From: Gammaproteobacteria bacterium
Lineage (GTDB): Bacteria; Pseudomonadota; Gammaproteobacteria; Eutrophobiales; Eutrophobiaceae
DNA length: 52,700 bases
Direction of reading: 5' to 3'
NCBI GenBank assembly: GCA_024278135.1
Contig: JAJRTU010000033.1
Location: forward strand, 1-52,700
The position numbers and the translations under genes were made by a program. The notes beneath the pieces are model-generated. The model ran no database searches. It was not told the DNA's origin and saw nothing but the letters and a program-made list of their open reading frames with translations. How positions within the stretch are numbered: position 1 is the stretch's first letter; the number at the start of each line of letters is the position of its first letter. Shown here one piece after another: positions 43,192-52,451 of this stretch.

Positions 43192-45069
43192 CTATCTCAG
43201 ATATCTTCTACAGCGGACAGGCATGTATTCGAGAGCTACATTGATTGATCCGCAAATCCATTTGCTTCCATTGCCGGTGCTGTTTTCCGTGCCAAAAAGC
43301 GCCATGGACTTTCCGGCCATTTGAGGCATGACTTCGGCGTCATCCTTGAACGTCACTACTATTAATTGTTTTACAATGGAAATATCTCCGACGTAGCGGT
43401 AGCCGGATAAACCGGTATTACTCGATATCTCACGGTTGTTTTCAGGCCACCTGGCGTTTGTTTTTCTAAAACCGTTCACTTTTCTACTGGTGAGATCGAG
43501 CGCAGTGATGGCTTCGGAAACATGTGCCCGGGCAAATTTATCACGCTCACTCAGAGTGAGGTAGCCTGCATATGCCAATACACCCAGTAAGAAAAAAGCG
43601 CCCGCCGCCGCTGTCTTCGAAACAAAACCGGCTTTTGACAGGTACTTTCGTTGCATTGAAACCGCAGGGCAGTGCTTTCTGGCCTTTGCCAAATACATCG
43701 ATATTTGCAGGAAATACAGATAGTTGCCATATAGCCCCAGAAACAGCGACACTAAAACGAATGTAATCAAGGCTGTCAGATCAATGCCTGGGCCAAGCAG
43801 CAGGTATTCGCTGAAGCTGAGATTCTCCTGAACCACATAGTAAGTTATCGCGCCAGTAATCAATATAACAAGGGGCATTGCAAACAGGGCCCACAAGTAC
43901 ATTTTTCTGTAGCACATCCATACGATCCCGAACAGTAACGCGCTGATATTTACACTGGCGACGGGAACATACCCGCGAGCTTCCTGCTGCATGAACGCGG
44001 CCATGTAATACAGTTGGTTTTTCCCGCCAATGTATGATCTGACTAATTTACGCTGCGTTTCCGACATGTCGACCGGATCCCCTTCCGGGCGGGAAGGTTT
44101 CGATTCAGTCGCAGTAAGCCCTGTCCCCAATGTCTGATCCAGATCAGCAGCAGGCGCCCTTACAGGCGCATTTTCTTCTGAAGACAACTCGAGGATCTCC
44201 CGGGTCCATTCAGCTATCGACTTCGGCCTGTCTTTCGGTTTCAGCAGCAGCGCCTGATCTACGGCGGCCAGCAGGCGCGCGGAATATTTCTCACTGTATT
44301 GAGTAGAGATGTCTGCAATCGGGTCGACGCCATGTTGTTTGATTGATTCGTATCTTTTGATGGCCGGCGGCGGTTTCGACCCGCTTATACATTGAAAGAA
44401 AACAGCTCCCAGTGAATAAATATCAGACCACGGGCCGATTAGTTCCGCCTTTTTGGAAAACATTTCGATCGCTGCATAGTCCGGCCTGTTTACTTCCGCA
44501 ATACCTTCTCCGGCCTGCAGATCGGCAACAAACGAACCGAAGCCACAGATGATCGGGTTGCCTTCTTTTCCAATCAAAATATCATCGGCACTAATGGACA
44601 GATGCAGAACGTGGTTTTTATGGATAATTCGAAATGCTTCAAGCACAGGGAAAATAATACTTGTCAAATCCTGATATTCCAGAACAGAAGAATAGGAAAG
44701 AACCTCAGTCAGCGTAACAGCATCTTCGTATCGCATCACCATATATGCGGTATTATTTGCAGATTGAACGCCGTGTACGGTGATGATTGCCGAATGAGAG
44801 ATTTTCGACAAGGTGTTGCCGATTTGCACGAATCGACTCAGCGCCAGGGAATACTTTTCCGCATTTCGGCTCTCGTTGAGTTTGAGTACCCCGTGGCTAT
44901 TTCGTGTAACAAAAGACAGAGGATAGAACTCTTTTATTATTACTGCGGTATCGTCACGGCCCAGAGCCTTGTAGATTATCGATGCATTACTTTTGCATAA
45001 ACAAGAGTGAACAGTATACTCGCCGATTACATGTCCCTGAGTTAATTCCCGGCTAACTGGCGTCGTCAT
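43192..45069 (-). CDS. Pseudokinase - membrane domain - type IV pilin domain fusion
   Basis: A 625-residue protein from ATG 45069 (an in-frame TTG at 45108 would add 13). Residues 12-295 follow the bacterial Ser/Thr kinase fold, including IIKEFYP (ATP-site Lys46), AYMVMRYEDAVTLTEVL, GPWSDIYSLGAVFFQCISG and KPKDRPKSIAEW. Catalytic sites are lost: HRD is HLS (156-158), DFG is GFG (176-178), the alpha-C Glu position is Ile83 and the Gly-rich loop is CLCKSNAS. Residues 340-470 form a multi-helix membrane region of DUF2628 type (SALLFGIVWMCYRKMYLWALF). After a further helix (484-506), residues 508-621 match the pilin C-terminal domain (HVSEAITALDL, RKTNARWPENN) with the terminal disulfide loop Cys606-Cys620 (KWICGS...YMPVRCR). 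Function unknown. Confidence 0.82.
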   Translation of the reverse strand: MTTPVSRELTQGHVIGEYTVHSCLCKSNASIIYKALGRDDTAVIIKEFYPLSFVTRNSHGVLKLNESRNAEKYSLALSRFVQIGNTLSKISHSAIITVHGVQSANNTAYMVMRYEDAVTLTEVLSYSSVLEYQDLTSIIFPVLEAFRIIHKNHVLHLSISADDILIGKEGNPIICGFGSFVADLQAGEGIAEVNRPDYAAIEMFSKKAELIGPWSDIYSLGAVFFQCISGSKPPPAIKRYESIKQHGVDPIADISTQYSEKYSARLLAAVDQALLLKPKDRPKSIAEWTREILELSSEENAPVRAPAADLDQTLGTGLTATESKPSRPEGDPVDMSETQRKLVRSYIGGKNQLYYMAAFMQQEARGYVPVASVNISALLFGIVWMCYRKMYLWALFAMPLVILITGAITYYVVQENLSFSEYLLLGPGIDLTALITFVLVSLFLGLYGNYLYFLQISMYLAKARKHCPAVSMQRKYLSKAGFVSKTAAAGAFFLLGVLAYAGYLTLSERDKFARAHVSEAITALDLTSRKVNGFRKTNARWPENNREISSNTGLSGYRYVGDISIVKQLIVVTFKDDAEVMPQMAGKSMALFGTENSTGNGSKWICGSINVALEYMPVRCRRYLR

Positions 45070-45266
45070 GGCAAAATATTCCTGTTGAACACTGAACAGC
45101 TTACTCAAGCGGAGTATATCCTGGCATAATGATTATCCTGTGAGGAGCCGTGGCAGACAGTACCGGCGGAAACAGCATCACAGTCAATGGGCGGAGAATT
45201 TCCCCGTTCGGACACAGCCATCAATGTTACAGCTGAAGCCTCTACTGGAGAGATGCCGCGGGGTTG

Positions 45267-45968
45267 CTAGTTTTCGTCCTCCAGCCGCTTTTTCATTGCG
45301 TTCAGTTCTCTGTCGACCTTGTGCATGTGATCGAGCATGGTGTCCAGCGCATTCTGGATCGGATCCGGCATGTCCTTGCTGGCGCCGTAGGCGTCGAAAC
45401 CGATCTTTTTCGCCATCGCCTCGCGTTGCGCTTCCTTTTCATCCACGTCCCGCTCTTTCCGGGCGACGATGTGTCCGGGAATGCCGACCACGGTGGCGCC
45501 ATCGGGCACATCTTTGACCACCACCGCGTTGGAGCCCACGCGCGCGCAGTCACCGAGCGTGATGGGGCCGAGGACTTTGGCGCCGGCGCCGATAATGACA
45601 TCGTTTTTCAGAGTGGGATGACGTTTGCCCTTGTTCCAGCTGGTACCGCCGAGCGTGACACCATGATAGATGGAGCAGTCATCACCAATCTCGGCGGTTT
45701 CACCGATGACGATACCCATGCCGTGATCGATAAAAAAACGGCGACCGACCGTGGCACCGGGATGGATTTCGACACCGGTGAGAAAGCGGGCCAGATGGGC
45801 TGATATGCGTGCCGGCAGAAAGAGTTTTTTGTTCCAGAGCCAGTGATTAAGGCGATGAAACAGGATCGCGTGCAGTCCCGGGCAGGCTGTCAGTGTCTCA
45901 ATGGACGATCTTGCCGCCGGATCGCGATCGAAAACGACCTGGATATCTTCTCTTATTAACTCAAACAT
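45267..45968 (-). CDS. cysE: Serine O-acetyltransferase
   Basis: Makes O-acetylserine for cysteine synthesis. The 233-residue protein is the short form: an N-terminal helical part ([15 protein letters not shown]) and a left-handed beta-helix of hexapeptide repeats ([57 protein letters not shown]), with catalytic His in IDHGMG and KRHPTL. A charged C-terminal helix extends past the domain. Stands alone between the pseudokinase gene and valS; 45070-45266 has no gene. Confidence 0.94.
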   Translation of the reverse strand: MFELIREDIQVVFDRDPAARSSIETLTACPGLHAILFHRLNHWLWNKKLFLPARISAHLARFLTGVEIHPGATVGRRFFIDHGMGIVIGETAEIGDDCSIYHGVTLGGTSWNKGKRHPTLKNDVIIGAGAKVLGPITLGDCARVGSNAVVVKDVPDGATVVGIPGHIVARKERDVDEKEAQREAMAKKIGFDAYGASKDMPDPIQNALDTMLDHMHKVDRELNAMKKRLEDEN

Positions 45969-46048
45969 TTTTCCTGCCTTGTCCGTGTCTGTTGGCGGGA
46001 GCGCGTGTGTTCTCAGACACCTGTGCGAAGGACTTGTTCAACCATCCC

Positions 46049-48817
46049 TTAAATCAGTTTGCTGATACGTTCGTGTTGTGCCTGTAGTTTTTTCAGGGCA
46101 TCGCGGGTATCAAGTAAACGCTCGCGTTCCTTGTTGACCACCATCGCCGGTGCTTTGTCGACAAAACTCCGGTTGGCGAGCTTGTTCTCGATGCCCTGTC
46201 TGGCATTCTCCAACTTATTCAGTTCCTTTTCCAGTTTTGCCAGTTCCGCCAGTGGATCGATTAGATCGGCCAGGGGCACCACAATGGTCATTTCTCCCGC
46301 CAGCGCAATGACGGCATCATCCGGCTCTTCTTCGACAGGGTTGATCGATTCAATCCTGGCCAGATTTCGCAGGTAGTGACTGTTTTGTTCGAGCCACTGC
46401 TGTTCCTGCGAGCTTCCCCCTTTTATCTGCACGGCCAGGGCCTTCCCCGGGGAGATATCCCGTTCACTGCGGATGCGGCGTACGCCCAGAATAAAAGTTT
46501 TAACCCATTCCATTTCCATCAGCGCGGACTCGTCTGTCTTCAGTTCACTGACAGCAGGGTAAGGCTGCAACATGATGCTCGCCGCTTTCCTGTCGATCAC
46601 CGGGGCGACGCGCTGCCACAACTCTTCGGTAATGAAAGGCATAAAGGGATGCATCAGGCGCAGCAATCGCTCCAGGTTTGTCACTACGGTGTGCAGTGTG
46701 CCGCGCTTTGCCGCAGCCGAGCCGTTGACATCGTTCAGCGTGGTTTTGGACAGTTCCAGATACCAGTCACAATACTCATCCCAGGTATATTCATACAGGG
46801 CCTGTGCCGCCAGATCGAAGCGGTAGGTCCGTATCCCTTCGGTGACTTTCTCAATCGTCTGTGCCAGGCGGGTATTGATCCAGCGTTCGGCCAGCCCGAA
46901 TTCCATGGCACCGCTGTTGATATCCATCGACTGTTGCTCAACATTCATCAACACAAAGCGTGCGGCATTCCAGAGCTTGTTGCAGAAATTCCGATAGCCT
47001 CCTATCCGGCCGGTATCGAAGTTGATTTCTCGTCCGGTGGTGGCCAGTGCTGCAAAGGTAAAACGCAGGGCATCGGTGCCGTAGGCTTCCATGCCATTTG
47101 GATACTGTTTGCGCAGGGCCTTTTCAATTTTCGGTGCCAGTTGGGGTTGCATCAGGCCGGTGGTGCGTTTTTCCAGCAGTCCCGGCAGGTCAATACCGTC
47201 AATCAGATCGATGGGGTCAATAATATTGCCTTTTGCCTTCGACATTTTCTGGCCCATCTCATCACGGATCAGGCCGGTGATATACACTTCCCGGAAAGGC
47301 ACATCGCCGATGAACTTGATGCCCATCATGATCATGCGCGCGACCCAGAAGAAAATGATATCGAAGCCGGTGACCAGCACATTGGTGGGGTAGAAAGTTT
47401 TCAGCTCGTCTGTTTTTTCCGGCCAGCCCAGCGTGGAAAAAGGCCAGAGCGCGGAAGAGAACCAGGTGTCCAGCACATCTTCATCCTGCACCAGATTGAC
47501 GGCAACATCGATGTCGTATTTTTCCCGTACCTCGGCCTCGTTACGGCCGACATAATGCCTGCCGTCTTCGTCATACCAGGCCGGGATGCGGTGACCCCAC
47601 CACAGTTGCCGGGAGATACACCAGTCTTCAATATTTCGCATCCACTCGAAATAGGTCCGGGACCAGTTCTCCGGCACGAACCTGATATCACCGTTCTCAA
47701 CGGCCCTGATGGCCGGATCGGCCAGCGGCTGGATCTTCACATACCATTGATCCGTCAGATAGGGTTCGACCACGGCATGAGAACGGTCACCGCGTGGCAC
47801 CATCAGCTTGTGGTCTTCAATCTTTTCCAGCAGATCCTGCGCTTGCAGATCCTTTACGATTTGTTTGCGGGCGGCGTAGCGATCCATGCCCTGATAGGCT
47901 GCCGGTCCGTCGGTGTTGATGGCCGCATCAATGGTAAAGATGTTCAATAAAGGTAAATCATGGCGTTTGCCTACGGCGTAGTCGTTGAAGTCATGGGCGG
48001 GCGTGATCTTGACGCAGCCGGTACCGAATTCAGGGTCCACATACTCGTCGGCGATGACGGGGATGCGGCGTCCGGTCAGCGGCAGTTCAAGCTCGCTGCC
48101 GATCAGCTCCTGATAGCGTTCATCATCGGGGTGGACAGCAACGGCGGCATCGCCGAGCATCGTTTCCGGCCGGGTTGTGGCGACGACAACATGTCCTTTG
48201 CCGTCAACGCGGGGATAGCGGATATGCCACATATGGCCGTCTTCCTCCGCCGCGACCACTTCCAGATCGGAAATCGCCGTGTGCAATACCGGATCCCAGT
48301 TTACCAGGCGTTTACCGCGGTAGATCAGTCCTTCGTCATAAAGCTGAATGAAGACTTCCATGACCGCTGCCGACAGGCCCGCGTCCATGGTGAAGCGCTC
48401 TCTGGACCAGTCCATCGACGTCCCCAGGCGACGTAACTGCCGGCTGATGGTGTTGCCGGAGGTTTCCTTCCAGTCCCATACGGCGGCCGTGAATTGTTCC
48501 CGCCCCAGCGCGTGTCTGGATTGCCCCTGCGCCTCCAGTTGCCGTTCCACGACCATCTGTGTGGCGATACCGGCATGATCAGTACCGCACTGCCACAGCG
48601 TCGTGTCCCCCTGCATACGATGGTAGCGGATGAGGATGTCCATCAGTGTCTGTTGAAAGGCATGGCCCATGTGCAGGCTGCCGGTGACATTGGGCGGTGG
48701 CAGCATAATGCAATAGCTTTCCCCGCCATCCGCCTGCGGCGCGAAATAACCCTGTTGTTCCCAGTGTTGATACCAGTGGTGTTCTATGGCCTGCGGCTCG
48801 TAGATTTTTTCCATCAT
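46049..48817 (-). CDS. valS: Valyl-tRNA synthetase
   Basis: Class I synthetase of 922 residues. The HIGH motif is [14 protein letters not shown] near residue 45, the editing domain contains [10 protein letters not shown], and the second signature reads KMSKAKGN in place of the usual [26 protein letters not shown] and [22 protein letters not shown] are typical of ValRS, as is the C-terminal coiled coil ([19 protein letters not shown]). Start taken as ATG 48817 or the adjacent ATG 48814; a TTG two codons earlier is unnecessary. Confidence 0.96.
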   Translation of the reverse strand: MMEKIYEPQAIEHHWYQHWEQQGYFAPQADGGESYCIMLPPPNVTGSLHMGHAFQQTLMDILIRYHRMQGDTTLWQCGTDHAGIATQMVVERQLEAQGQSRHALGREQFTAAVWDWKETSGNTISRQLRRLGTSMDWSRERFTMDAGLSAAVMEVFIQLYDEGLIYRGKRLVNWDPVLHTAISDLEVVAAEEDGHMWHIRYPRVDGKGHVVVATTRPETMLGDAAVAVHPDDERYQELIGSELELPLTGRRIPVIADEYVDPEFGTGCVKITPAHDFNDYAVGKRHDLPLLNIFTIDAAINTDGPAAYQGMDRYAARKQIVKDLQAQDLLEKIEDHKLMVPRGDRSHAVVEPYLTDQWYVKIQPLADPAIRAVENGDIRFVPENWSRTYFEWMRNIEDWCISRQLWWGHRIPAWYDEDGRHYVGRNEAEVREKYDIDVAVNLVQDEDVLDTWFSSALWPFSTLGWPEKTDELKTFYPTNVLVTGFDIIFFWVARMIMMGIKFIGDVPFREVYITGLIRDEMGQKMSKAKGNIIDPIDLIDGIDLPGLLEKRTTGLMQPQLAPKIEKALRKQYPNGMEAYGTDALRFTFAALATTGREINFDTGRIGGYRNFCNKLWNAARFVLMNVEQQSMDINSGAMEFGLAERWINTRLAQTIEKVTEGIRTYRFDLAAQALYEYTWDEYCDWYLELSKTTLNDVNGSAAAKRGTLHTVVTNLERLLRLMHPFMPFITEELWQRVAPVIDRKAASIMLQPYPAVSELKTDESALMEMEWVKTFILGVRRIRSERDISPGKALAVQIKGGSSQEQQWLEQNSHYLRNLARIESINPVEEEPDDAVIALAGEMTIVVPLADLIDPLAELAKLEKELNKLENARQGIENKLANRSFVDKAPAMVVNKERERLLDTRDALKKLQAQHERISKLI

Positions 48818-48926
48818 GTGCAATTACAGTCGGTGTTGTGTATAGGATTCTGTTTCAGACGCGGCATTATGCCGCACAGGGACAGTGAATTAACAGGAAG
48901 AATATTACCTGCCGGCAACGTTGATA

Positions 48927-49304
48927 TTATGGATCCGGCCGCTTGTCCTTATCGAGCTTGTCTTTGGCATCCGCCTCTTCCCCTGTGAGATTGGCCTCTG
49001 CGCGCAGCTGTTCAACGATGTTGTGCCTGAGATTGCTTTTAAGCAGGCTGACCAGTTGATCCATTTCACTGGAAATTTTTCGTTCCAGTACTTCGGCAAG
49101 ATCGGTGATTTGCTCTTCAATTTGTTCCAGATCATTCTCATCTTCGTTATTAATGAAGTCTGCTTCAGTGACCAGTTCATCCAGTACCGGGACGGTGATC
49201 CTGCCGGGGCCGCTATTGTCACTGTCCCCGTCCAGCAAAGACTCAAGCTCTTCGAGTTTTTTTCTCAGCATATCATCGGCATCGTTGTCTGCAGATGGGG
49301 ACAC
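48927..49304 (-). CDS. Small acidic protein of unknown function next to holC
   Basis: A 125-residue, strongly acidic cytoplasmic protein starting at GTG 49304. It has a short conserved-looking core GRITVPVLDELVTEADF, then a helical region with heptad-like spacing (LEQIEEQITDLAEVLERKI) and a charged tail. Proteins of this kind, carrying an 'I-P-V-L-x-E/D-x-V' motif, are often found between holC and valS in gammaproteobacteria; their role is not known to me. It lies 4 bases after holC and is probably co-transcribed. Confidence 0.75.
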   Translation of the reverse strand: MSPSADNDADDMLRKKLEELESLLDGDSDNSGPGRITVPVLDELVTEADFINNEDENDLEQIEEQITDLAEVLERKISSEMDQLVSLLKSNLRHNIVEQLRAEANLTGEEADAKDKLDKDKRPDP

Positions 49305-49308
49305 GGGC

Positions 49309-49725
49309 TTATCTCAGTTTATGATCCTGCAGCTCAAAGCCGGCTTGCCGATATTGTCTGTAACGCTCGCGCGCCTGCTGTCTGTCAGGATCGTTCGGGG
49401 GAACGACTTCAACCACGCGCTGAAAACTCCCGGCGAAGTCCGGAATACCGGTGCTCAGATTGATCATTACATTTGTGCTTCCCGCCTGCATGCCCTCCCA
49501 GCCGATAGTGACGGTGCTGCCATCATCGGCATCGACAAGGCTGTGGGGCACAAAAGCGGTATCCTTCCAGGTCCACAGCAGCTCATCCAGCCTGTCGGCT
49601 TCATTCCTGGATGCGGTATGAATATATACCGGTAACTTCTGCAGATGGATTTTGCTGGTGATATCGCAGGTAAAATTCTCGCGATTTCCCTGTTCCGGCA
49701 ATATATAAAAATCAACCCTCGGCAT
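49309..49725 (-). CDS. holC: DNA polymerase III chi subunit
   Basis: Chi links the clamp loader to single-strand binding protein. The 138-residue protein begins RVDFYILPEQGNRENFTCDITSKI and contains RNEADRLDELLWTWKDTAFVPHSLV and the later LINLSTGIPDFAGSFQRVVEVV-type strand (seen as INLSTGIPDFAGSF), all typical of HolC. Located directly after pepA, the standard pepA-holC-valS order. Confidence 0.93.
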   Translation of the reverse strand: MPRVDFYILPEQGNRENFTCDITSKIHLQKLPVYIHTASRNEADRLDELLWTWKDTAFVPHSLVDADDGSTVTIGWEGMQAGSTNVMINLSTGIPDFAGSFQRVVEVVPPNDPDRQQARERYRQYRQAGFELQDHKLR

Positions 49726-49735
49726 CAGTGCGTAT

Positions 49736-51226
49736 TCACTCCGCGCGGTCGAGCAGGAATTGCGTCAGCAGCGGTACCGGTCTGCCGGTGGCACATTTAT
49801 TTTTGCCGCTGTTCCAGGCCGTGCCGGCAATATCAAGGTGGGCCCAATGGAACTTTTTGGTGAAGCGTGACAAAAAGCAGGCAGCGGTAATGGTACCTGC
49901 TTCGCGACCGCCGATATTGGCCATATCGGCAAAAGGGCTGTCAATCTGTTGCTGGTACTCATCCCATAGCGGCAATTGCCAGGCCCGGTCACCGCTGGTC
50001 TCGCCGGCATGCAGCAGGTCTTTCGCCAGCGGATTATGGTTACTCAGCAAGCCGGTGGCGTGTTTGCCCAGGGCCATGACACAGGAACCGGTCAGCGTGG
50101 CAATATCAATGACCGCCGCAGGATTGAAACGCTCACTGTAGCTGAGGGCATCACAGAGGATCAAACGCCCTTCTGCATCGGTGTTCAATACCTCAATGGT
50201 CTGACCGGACATGCTGGTGAAGATGTCTCCCGGCTTGGTTGCCGTGGAGCTGGGCATATTTTCCACTGCCGGGATCACGCCAATGACATTGATGGCCAGG
50301 GCCATATCGGCAATCGCGCAAAGCGTGCCCAGCACGGAGGCAGCACCACACATGTCGTATTTCATTTCATCCATGGCGGCGGAAGGTTTGATGGAAATAC
50401 CACCGGTATCAAATGTGACCCCTTTTCCCACCAGTACTACGGGTTTGCTGCTCTTCCTGCCGCCCTGGTATTCCAGCGTGATGAGCTTGGCGGGTTCAGC
50501 GCTGCCACGACTCACTGACAGCAGTGAGTGCATTTCCAGTTTTTTCATCGCGGCCTCTTCCAGCACTTTCACCCTGAGTGATTTATAGGTTTTCGCCAGT
50601 TGTTGTGCCTGCGTGGCCAGGTGGGTGGGGGTACAGACATTGGCCGGTCGATTACCCAGATCACGCGTCAATTTGACACCTTTCGCCAGCGACGAGCCAA
50701 TCAGGGCGGCCTTGTCACCGGAAGGGAGCTCACGACGGGAGGGCACAGTCAATGTCATTTTTCGCAGTGCTTTTTTCGCCCTTTTATTCTTGCTTTTGAA
50801 TTCCTTGAATTCATACAGGACGTGATTGGTCGCCTCCACCGCCACAGTGATCTTCCATTCATGATTGCGGCCCTTGACGTTCAGCTCCGAGAGATAGCTG
50901 ACCGCGTCACTGGAGCCGGTAGCGTTCAGTTGTTTGACACTGTTCTCAATGATCTTGCGATACTGGCGTTCGTCCAGATCCCGATCCCGTCCGCAGCCGA
51001 CCAGCAGCACTCTGTCACAGAGCATGCCCGGGACGTTGTGCAGCAACAGGGACTGGCCCAGTTTGCCATCAATATCACCACGTCGAGCCAGATTGGAGAG
51101 GTACTTCTTACTGGCTGAGTCGATGGCTTTCGCTGCCGTTGTCAGTTTACGGGCTTCGCTTACGCCGACGATGATGCAGGCTGTCCGCTGTTTTTCAGGG
51201 CTGCCGCTTTTAATGCTGAATTCCAT
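49736..51226 (-). CDS. pepA: Leucyl aminopeptidase (M17)
   Basis: Dimanganese/zinc aminopeptidase of 496 residues; in some bacteria PepA also binds DNA. Metal ligands are in GKGVTFDTGGISIKPSAAM, MKYDMCGAASVLG and the signature NTDAEGRLILCDAL. The substrate loop TLTGSCVMALG is present. Start is ATG 51226 (MEFSIKSG); an in-frame upstream start would run through the divergent promoter region. Confidence 0.96.
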   Translation of the reverse strand: MEFSIKSGSPEKQRTACIIVGVSEARKLTTAAKAIDSASKKYLSNLARRGDIDGKLGQSLLLHNVPGMLCDRVLLVGCGRDRDLDERQYRKIIENSVKQLNATGSSDAVSYLSELNVKGRNHEWKITVAVEATNHVLYEFKEFKSKNKRAKKALRKMTLTVPSRRELPSGDKAALIGSSLAKGVKLTRDLGNRPANVCTPTHLATQAQQLAKTYKSLRVKVLEEAAMKKLEMHSLLSVSRGSAEPAKLITLEYQGGRKSSKPVVLVGKGVTFDTGGISIKPSAAMDEMKYDMCGAASVLGTLCAIADMALAINVIGVIPAVENMPSSTATKPGDIFTSMSGQTIEVLNTDAEGRLILCDALSYSERFNPAAVIDIATLTGSCVMALGKHATGLLSNHNPLAKDLLHAGETSGDRAWQLPLWDEYQQQIDSPFADMANIGGREAGTITAACFLSRFTKKFHWAHLDIAGTAWNSGKNKCATGRPVPLLTQFLLDRAE

Positions 51227-51273
51227 ATTATTCTGTAGTATGTCGTTGGTTGAATTAAATGTCAGGGTCAAAC

Positions 51274-51297
51274 GCGAATACTACCAAATGTATTCGC
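51274..51297. promoter_or_regulatory. Perfect inverted repeat in the pepA-lptF divergent region
   Basis: GCGAATAC (51274-51281) and GTATTCGC (51290-51297) are perfect complements separated by 8 bases. The 110-base region must hold promoters for both genes, so this is a candidate operator, or a hairpin in the leader of one transcript. A TAGAAT hexamer at 51327-51332 is too near the lptF ATG to be a comfortable -10. Confidence 0.4.
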
Positions 51298-51336
51298 TTA
51301 AAGCTTGTGGCACAAAAGTATATCGATAGAATAATT

Positions 51337-52443
51337 ATGATCCTGGAACGTTATATATATCGAGAGATCCTGGAAAAACTGTTATGGATAATCGGCCTGC
51401 TGCTGTTGATACTTGCCAGCAATCGTTTTGTGGGCTTTCTGGCCGATGCTGCCGAGGGTGAGTTGCCGGGGGAGCTGGTATTGCAGATGCTGGCGATGAA
51501 AATGCTGGCCACCCTGCCCAAGTTATTGCCCATATCATTATTTGTCTCGGTGACTCTCGCCCTGTCCAGACTGGCGCAGGATCGGGAACTGACCATCATT
51601 TCCGGTACAGGACTGGCTGCGGGGTTTCAATTCAGAACCGTATTCAAGTTTGCCGCGGCTTTTTCTTTAGTGGTTTTTGTCTGCAGTTTTATCATTGCCC
51701 CCTGGGCGGAGAAAGGCGTCAGCGAATTGAAGGGCCGGGCGGAGCAGGAGTCCGATATCAGCGGCATCAGTGCCGGTCAATTCAAGGAATTCAGCAAGGG
51801 CGACCGGATTGTCTATGTGGAAGACATGACAAACAACAATGATGTCATGAAAAATGTTTTCCTGCAGGTACGTCAAAACCAGGATCTCGGTGTGCTCCGG
51901 TCGAACAGCGCCAGATATGAATTCAGCGAACGTACCGGGAGTCGCTATATTGCATTTCAGCATGGACACCGATATACGGGCAAGCCCGGCATGCTGGATT
52001 ACCAGATCACCGAGTACCGTACTTATGCTGTATTGATTGAGCAGGATGACGAATCCCGGGCCTTGAGCCGGCTGGAGGCTGTACCCAGTCTGGAATTACT
52101 GGGTTCGACGCTGCCGAAGTACCAGGCCGAGCTGCAATGGCGGCTGTCCACTATGCTGGCGACATTATTGTTGCCCATGTTGGCGGTGGCCCTGACGGCC
52201 CTGTCATTTCGCGAGACACGATATGTTCCCCTGTTTATAGCAATCATGGTGTATTTCATCTACAGCAATTTGCTGGGTATATCCAAGACCCTGATCAAGC
52301 GTGATGACTTGTCGGCATTAATCGGTATGTGGTGGGTCCATCTGCTGCTGATCCTTACCATTGTGGCCGTTTTGAAATACCCCCGGTTCAGGTATTGGCG
52401 CCGCAAGGGGATCAGGCAAGCGATCCTGCCGGGCCGGAAATAA
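51337..52443 (+). CDS. lptF: LPS export permease LptF
   Basis: Inner-membrane subunit of the LptB2FG lipopolysaccharide extractor. The 368-residue protein starts ERYIYREILEKLLWIIGLLLLILASNRFV, with six predicted helices and a central periplasmic beta-jellyroll (GRAEQESDISGISAGQFKEF and onward). ATG 51337 begins the conserved N-terminus; the upstream in-frame ATG at 51259 is rejected. Followed 8 bases later by lptG. Confidence 0.95.
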   Translation: MILERYIYREILEKLLWIIGLLLLILASNRFVGFLADAAEGELPGELVLQMLAMKMLATLPKLLPISLFVSVTLALSRLAQDRELTIISGTGLAAGFQFRTVFKFAAAFSLVVFVCSFIIAPWAEKGVSELKGRAEQESDISGISAGQFKEFSKGDRIVYVEDMTNNNDVMKNVFLQVRQNQDLGVLRSNSARYEFSERTGSRYIAFQHGHRYTGKPGMLDYQITEYRTYAVLIEQDDESRALSRLEAVPSLELLGSTLPKYQAELQWRLSTMLATLLLPMLAVALTALSFRETRYVPLFIAIMVYFIYSNLLGISKTLIKRDDLSALIGMWWVHLLLILTIVAVLKYPRFRYWRRKGIRQAILPGRK

Positions 52444-52451
52444 AGCGGTTT

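Noticed and set aside
46376-47950. A 524-codon open frame on the plus strand.
   Set aside because: It is entirely antisense to valS, whose protein is fully conserved. The translated antisense shows no recognisable domain and has no ribosome binding site; long shadows are common opposite large conserved genes.
51259-51336. An upstream ATG (51259) as the lptF start.
   Set aside because: It would add 26 unconserved residues across the divergent promoter region; the family N-terminus begins at ATG 51337.
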